This document shows, one piece after another, positions 60,687 to 64,000 of a stretch of 64,000 nucleotides of DNA. The translations under genes and the position numbers were made by a program. Source of the stretch: Trichocoleus desertorum ATA4-8-CV12 (GTDB taxonomy: Bacteria; Cyanobacteriota; Cyanobacteriia; FACHB-46); contig JAHHIL010000003.1 of the NCBI GenBank assembly GCA_019358975.1, positions 186,001 through 250,000 of the forward strand, read 5' to 3'. Within the stretch, counting starts at the first letter, position 1, and each line of letters starts with the position of its first letter. The notes beneath the pieces are model-generated. The model made no database searches. It was not told the DNA's origin and saw only the letters and a program-made list of their open reading frames with translations.

Positions 60687-63251
60687 TTAAGGCGCTTCTA
60701 CAGGTTCTACCTCTAAATTATCAATTGCAGTGCCAGTGTTAGCTTCTACGTCATCAGCAGTATCTGTAGCTGCGGGTGAGCTAGGAGCCGCAAACTTTTC
60801 GCGCAATTGCTGTAAGCGCTCAGATGGCTCCGGAGCCCGAATAATAGGCACTTCTTTAGGCGCAGCAGGTGGAACTACAGGCGCTGGCTGCGGACGTTTG
60901 CGAATTGTGGTTGTCTGCTTAGGTTGAGCTGGTTTTGGCTTCGGCACCACTACTTCCGGCAAGGTGGGAGTCACAATGGGCGCAGGCATTACAGGGGCAG
61001 GAGTCGCCTGATGCAGCCGTTCGAAGATGTCTCCGTACTTAGACTCCAGCGTTGGCTCAGGAACTGCGGGTTCTGCTACGGATGGCTCTGGGCTAGGAGC
61101 GATCGCGGGTTCTGAAGATTCGGCGCTAGGTGCTACTTCTGGAGACTCGATCGCTGGGGGTGCAGCGGTTGGCGCAGAAGAACTAGGGGCTGGCTTCTGA
61201 AAGCGATTAAAGAAACCACCAGGCTTGGCCGTTGCTTTAGGTTCTACGGGAGCAGGTGCAGCTTCAGGAATAGGGGCAGGCTCCGTGACAGAACTTTCGG
61301 GTGCCACCTGATCCACTGAAGGTGCCACTGGTTCTGGTACGGGTGCCTCGATAACCTCAGGCAGGCTCGGGGCTACCGTTGGAGTGGGCGCGGCAGGAGC
61401 TAAACCACGAAAACGATTAAAGAACCCGCCTGGTTTAGATTCAGTTGGTTGAGCTTTGGTTTTCTCTTCTAGAGAAGGCGTTGCAGATGGCGTTTCGGCG
61501 TCAACTGGCGTTGGCTCAGTCGTTTCTGTGGGTGCTGGCTCGGCTGCTGGAGATTCTATGACTGGCGCAAGGCTAGGAGCAGGCGATCGCAGATTGAAGA
61601 AGCCTGTTGGTTTTGCACTTTCAGGGCTTTCAGTCTGGGTCGGCTTCTCAGCAGCTTCCGGCGATGCAGTAGGAATTGCAGCAGAAGTTGGCTCTGTGTC
61701 ACTAGAACTCTCTGAGGCTGGAGCTTCTAGCAAGTCTGGCAAAGTAGGCACAGCACTAGGCACTGGAATGACAGGGCTAGGTGCTGAACGGCGGAAGCGG
61801 TTGAAAAAACCACCTGGTTTTGGCTTTGCAGTCTCTAAAGGCTCTGTTGGGACTACTGGTGATTCTGTCTCCTCTTTGGTTATGGAGGAAGGAGCCGTTT
61901 CCTCTAGAGAGGGCGCGATCGCGGGTTCGGGCTGAATTTCTGGAAGAGTCTCAGGCTCTGGAGCCTCAATCACTTCTGGCTTGCTTCTAGGGATGAAGTT
62001 GGGCTTGGGGGTGGTGTAAATCGGTTCAGTCGGGGTCCGGAAGCGATTGAAGTAGCCACCTGGTTTGAGTGCTTCTGGTTGCTGAATCTGAGGTGGAACT
62101 GAAACAGGGGGTTGGCTGGCCTTCGGCTCAGGCAGAGTTTCGGTAAAAGGCGTAGGAGTAAATTGCTCTTCTGGTTGCTCCTCTGCTGGCCGCTCCTCTG
62201 CTGGCTGCTCCTCTAGCTCCTCTAAGGGTTGCTCCTCTACAAATTCGGGGAACGTGGGAGCTTTGACCGCAGGGCTGGGAACTGGCGCGATCGCTTTAGG
62301 TCCAGGAGCGGGGGTTTCCGACTTATAGTTCGGGTCAACAATGCCACGCGCTTGTTCTGCGGTGATCTCTCCTCGGACTAGCTTAGACAGCGTATCTTGG
62401 CCGTTGAGGTCGTAAGTGATCAACCGCACCGTATTGTTAAAGGCGTTCTCGATCGGCTTGCCCTTCTCATCGAGCAACTCTAGCTGTACCCAGTTTTTAC
62501 CAGGCTGAAAACCCTTGAGATAGAGTGGCTGCCAGCGATCGAAGATGAAACTCTCGCCATTAATAGTGCAGCGAATCCGCCAGTCAGAGATATCATCATC
62601 GTCTTCTTCCTGGGCTACCAAATGTAAAGGCGCATTGGTGAGGTAGAAATCGAGCATGATCGGCTCGGCCCCATAGTCTCCTTTAGGGCGGCTATAAGTT
62701 AGCAGCGGCTGTTCCAGAGCAGGCGTATTTTCTTGGGTCTTAGTAAAAACATGAAAAGTAGTCTGGGCGTAGGCTCCTTCATTCTTGAAGCTTTCATGCC
62801 AAGGGCGAGAAGCAAAGACTCGTAGAGTATGGGTTCCGGGTGCTACATCTTTCAAGACCAAAGGTTGCTCAGCGTTATAAACAGCCTCATAAGGCTCATT
62901 GTCTAAAATCACATGTAAATGTGGCCCTAGGCCCAGTTGAGCATCTTTGAACAGAGGTAAATCTGTAACTTGGAACCGCACCGGTACAGTGTTGTCTTGC
63001 AGCACCTCACTGGGGCGAGGGCTAAGAATCGAGACTTGAGGCTGATACTTTTCTAAGCTTTGCCGCAGTGTTTGAATGACTTCCGGCGGAGAAACTTCTG
63101 AGATTTTGCCTGCTTTCCCGACAAGTTGAGGAGATCCAGCGGGACCAGGGAGTCGCGCTTCGGAGCGATCGCCACAGCTTACTAGGCCCACCACCAAACT
63201 AACTGCTACTAGGAATGAAACGAAACCTTTAGCAGCACACCGCCAATTCAT
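60687..63251 (-). CDS. lipoprotein with Pro-rich region and PGGFFNRF-type repeats
   Basis: From ATG 63251 the product starts MNWRCAAKGFVSFLVAVSLV and has a lipobox (LVSC) at the usual place. A 270-residue N-terminal part (LPGPAGSPQLV ... SILSPRPSEVLQDNTVPVRF, DLPLFKDAQLGLGPHLHVIL) has beta-sandwich (Ig-like) character. After that, 550 residues are low-complexity Pro/Ala/Glu sequence interrupted by five copies of a (K)PGG(F/Y)FNRF(R/Q) motif (one diverged as PTGFFNLR), encoded at 62066-62041, 61821-61796, 61617-61591, 61434-61408 and 61225-61199. A cell-wall-spanning or surface protein is likely. No family is recognised. Confidence 0.72.
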   Translation of the reverse strand: MNWRCAAKGFVSFLVAVSLVVGLVSCGDRSEARLPGPAGSPQLVGKAGKISEVSPPEVIQTLRQSLEKYQPQVSILSPRPSEVLQDNTVPVRFQVTDLPLFKDAQLGLGPHLHVILDNEPYEAVYNAEQPLVLKDVAPGTHTLRVFASRPWHESFKNEGAYAQTTFHVFTKTQENTPALEQPLLTYSRPKGDYGAEPIMLDFYLTNAPLHLVAQEEDDDDISDWRIRCTINGESFIFDRWQPLYLKGFQPGKNWVQLELLDEKGKPIENAFNNTVRLITYDLNGQDTLSKLVRGEITAEQARGIVDPNYKSETPAPGPKAIAPVPSPAVKAPTFPEFVEEQPLEELEEQPAEERPAEEQPEEQFTPTPFTETLPEPKASQPPVSVPPQIQQPEALKPGGYFNRFRTPTEPIYTTPKPNFIPRSKPEVIEAPEPETLPEIQPEPAIAPSLEETAPSSITKEETESPVVPTEPLETAKPKPGGFFNRFRRSAPSPVIPVPSAVPTLPDLLEAPASESSSDTEPTSAAIPTASPEAAEKPTQTESPESAKPTGFFNLRSPAPSLAPVIESPAAEPAPTETTEPTPVDAETPSATPSLEEKTKAQPTESKPGGFFNRFRGLAPAAPTPTVAPSLPEVIEAPVPEPVAPSVDQVAPESSVTEPAPIPEAAPAPVEPKATAKPGGFFNRFQKPAPSSSAPTAAPPAIESPEVAPSAESSEPAIAPSPEPSVAEPAVPEPTLESKYGDIFERLHQATPAPVMPAPIVTPTLPEVVVPKPKPAQPKQTTTIRKRPQPAPVVPPAAPKEVPIIRAPEPSERLQQLREKFAAPSSPAATDTADDVEANTGTAIDNLEVEPVEAP

Positions 63252-63929
63252 CACAAACACGCAGCAATACTCCTAAGCGATCGACATCAAAAATCTTTAC
63301 GCAAATCATTCCTAAGGAACTAAGCGAAAAAGGCTTTAACTCCCCGATTGCACCTCAGTTGAGTATGAGTCATTCCGGAGTTACAGCACGATATTACTCT
63401 AAGGCTTAAGACTATATTCCCAGGTCTTGGCCTTGGAAAGAAGCCATTTTTCTTGCTTTTCAGCCATTTTCGTAGACTTTGAGCGCAACTTCAGTCTAGG
63501 GGCTGACCTGCCAAAGGAGTCTCCAGAAGCAATCACTTTCTTACACTTCATGGCGCTGTGTGAACTTATGCAAATCTCCTTGACATTTGACCCAGCATCA
63601 CAAAACGCCAAGCTCAGACCCACTCCTGCTTTAGACAACTTGAATTATTGTTAACTGCTTCGTAAACACACCGTAAGGCAAGCCTATAATTCACCTTGAA
63701 GCTCCCCTCAGGCACTCCGCATCATATTTCAACCTCTCGCGGGATGATAATGACAGCGATTGCATTCTTTTCTGAATCCCAAATTCAGATGGGGTTACAA
63801 AGCTTAGTTCAGGTCTCATAAATCTGGATTCAGCATCTGTAACGGTTCAGAAAAGGGCTCTAGGTGAATTCACAACACCTCTGAGGGTGGGAGATTCCTC
63901 GTTCCTTGTCTAAAGAGAGGAGAGTCTCA
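63252..63929. other. 678-base region upstream of psaA
   Basis: The region holds the psaA promoter and leader. Two overlapping frames on opposite strands at 63399-63654 are probably not genes. GTTACAAA (63794-63801) matches one RpaB/HLR1 half-site, and CTGTAACG (63837-63844) its inverse, but no full direct repeat was found. GAGAGGAG at 63914-63921 is the likely psaA ribosome site. Confidence 0.45.
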
Positions 63930-64000
63930 ATGGCAGTTAGTCCACAGGAGCGAGAGGCTAAAGCAAGGGTGGTCGTTGACAAAGACCCAGTTCCTACTTC
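63930..64000 (+). CDS. psaA: photosystem I core protein PsaA (start only)
   Basis: The 23 visible codons read MAVSPQEREAKARVVVDKDP then VPT and part of the next residue. They match the start of PsaA as I remember it (REAKAKVSVDxxPVPTSFEKWxKPGHF). PsaA binds P700 and the antenna chlorophylls of photosystem I in the thylakoid; psaB normally follows. The gene runs past the end of the window. GAGAGGAG lies eight bases before the ATG. Confidence 0.9.
   Translation, partial: MAVSPQEREAKARVVVDKDPVPT

Noticed and set aside
61456-61935. 159-residue plus-strand frame inside the lipoprotein gene
   Set aside because: It is antisense to the Pro-rich region and has low-complexity Gly/Ser/Val composition.
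63399-63654. Two overlapping frames on opposite strands upstream of psaA
   Set aside because: Neither has a ribosome site or a recognisable domain, and each is the shadow of the other.
1-64000. Insertion sequences, prophage or CRISPR array
   Set aside because: No transposase, integrase, phage structural gene or regularly spaced direct repeat array was seen in the window.

Overview
The window is cyanobacterial chromosome. The octamer GCGATCGC (HIP1) occurs throughout, inside and between genes. The gene set is that of an oxygenic phototroph: psbA, psbZ, the first codons of psaA, nblA, the 8-vinyl reductase bciB, Ycf66, a Ycf29/Rre1-type regulator, and two genes of tocopherol synthesis. I see no phage genes, transposase or CRISPR array. 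The species cannot be fixed from the sequence; a pilus motor, many Ser/Thr kinases and heptameric repeats would fit a larger, possibly filamentous lineage, but that is inference.

Layout. 0-10 kb: a frameshifted PrsW-type protease, a two-domain QueD/PTPS protein, a coiled-coil membrane protein, bciB, a PLP enzyme, desC, a ProA-like protein without the usual catalytic Cys, and tRNA-Gly(GCC). 10-24 kb: psbZ-ribH, a DHH-CBS-nucleotidyltransferase fusion, two Ser/Thr kinases, a UbiB-family kinase, a PphA-type phosphatase, nblA, a tandem Usp protein, and anmK carrying an in-frame repeat insertion. 24-36 kb: a lipase-like protein, ktrA/ktrB potassium uptake, tenA, the tocopherol pair (methyltransferase and homogentisate phytyltransferase), an L12-like membrane protein, Ycf66, a large PlsY/PEP-synthase-like fusion, and psbA of the high-light (Glu130) type. 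36-41 kb: HIT protein, comM, a papain-like protease with a long acidic tail, tRNA-Glu(UUC), purB.

41-44 kb is a compact minus-strand signalling cluster: a receiver with Glu at the phospho-site, a PAS-CRP fusion and a heptad coiled-coil protein joined by ATGA overlaps, followed by a CRP remnant truncated at both ends and a receiver with Asn at the phospho-site. 44-49.5 kb holds a phosphoesterase, two SH3-domain paralogs, rsmA-ispE and a DUF3082 gene. At 49.66-49.72 kb there are four same-strand TTTTCCACA-type DnaA boxes spaced near whole helical turns beside an AT-rich tract, a candidate replication origin or DnaA-binding region. 50-64 kb: DUF2811, PHP phosphoesterase, Rre1-like regulator, PGRP amidase, LOG-like protein, wecB, a PilT with a proline-rich leader, a protein ending in a KaiB domain, a thioredoxin-NHL protein, a lipoprotein with five PGGFFNRF-type repeats, and the start of psaA.

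The items I rate most worth following are the PlsY/rifampin-phosphotransferase-like fusion (31.4-34.3 kb), the degenerate-receiver/PAS-CRP cluster (40.9-44.0 kb), the DnaA-box cluster (49.66 kb), the KaiB fusion (58.3 kb) and the PGGFFNRF lipoprotein (60.7 kb). Functions are read from motifs I can see; no database search was run.
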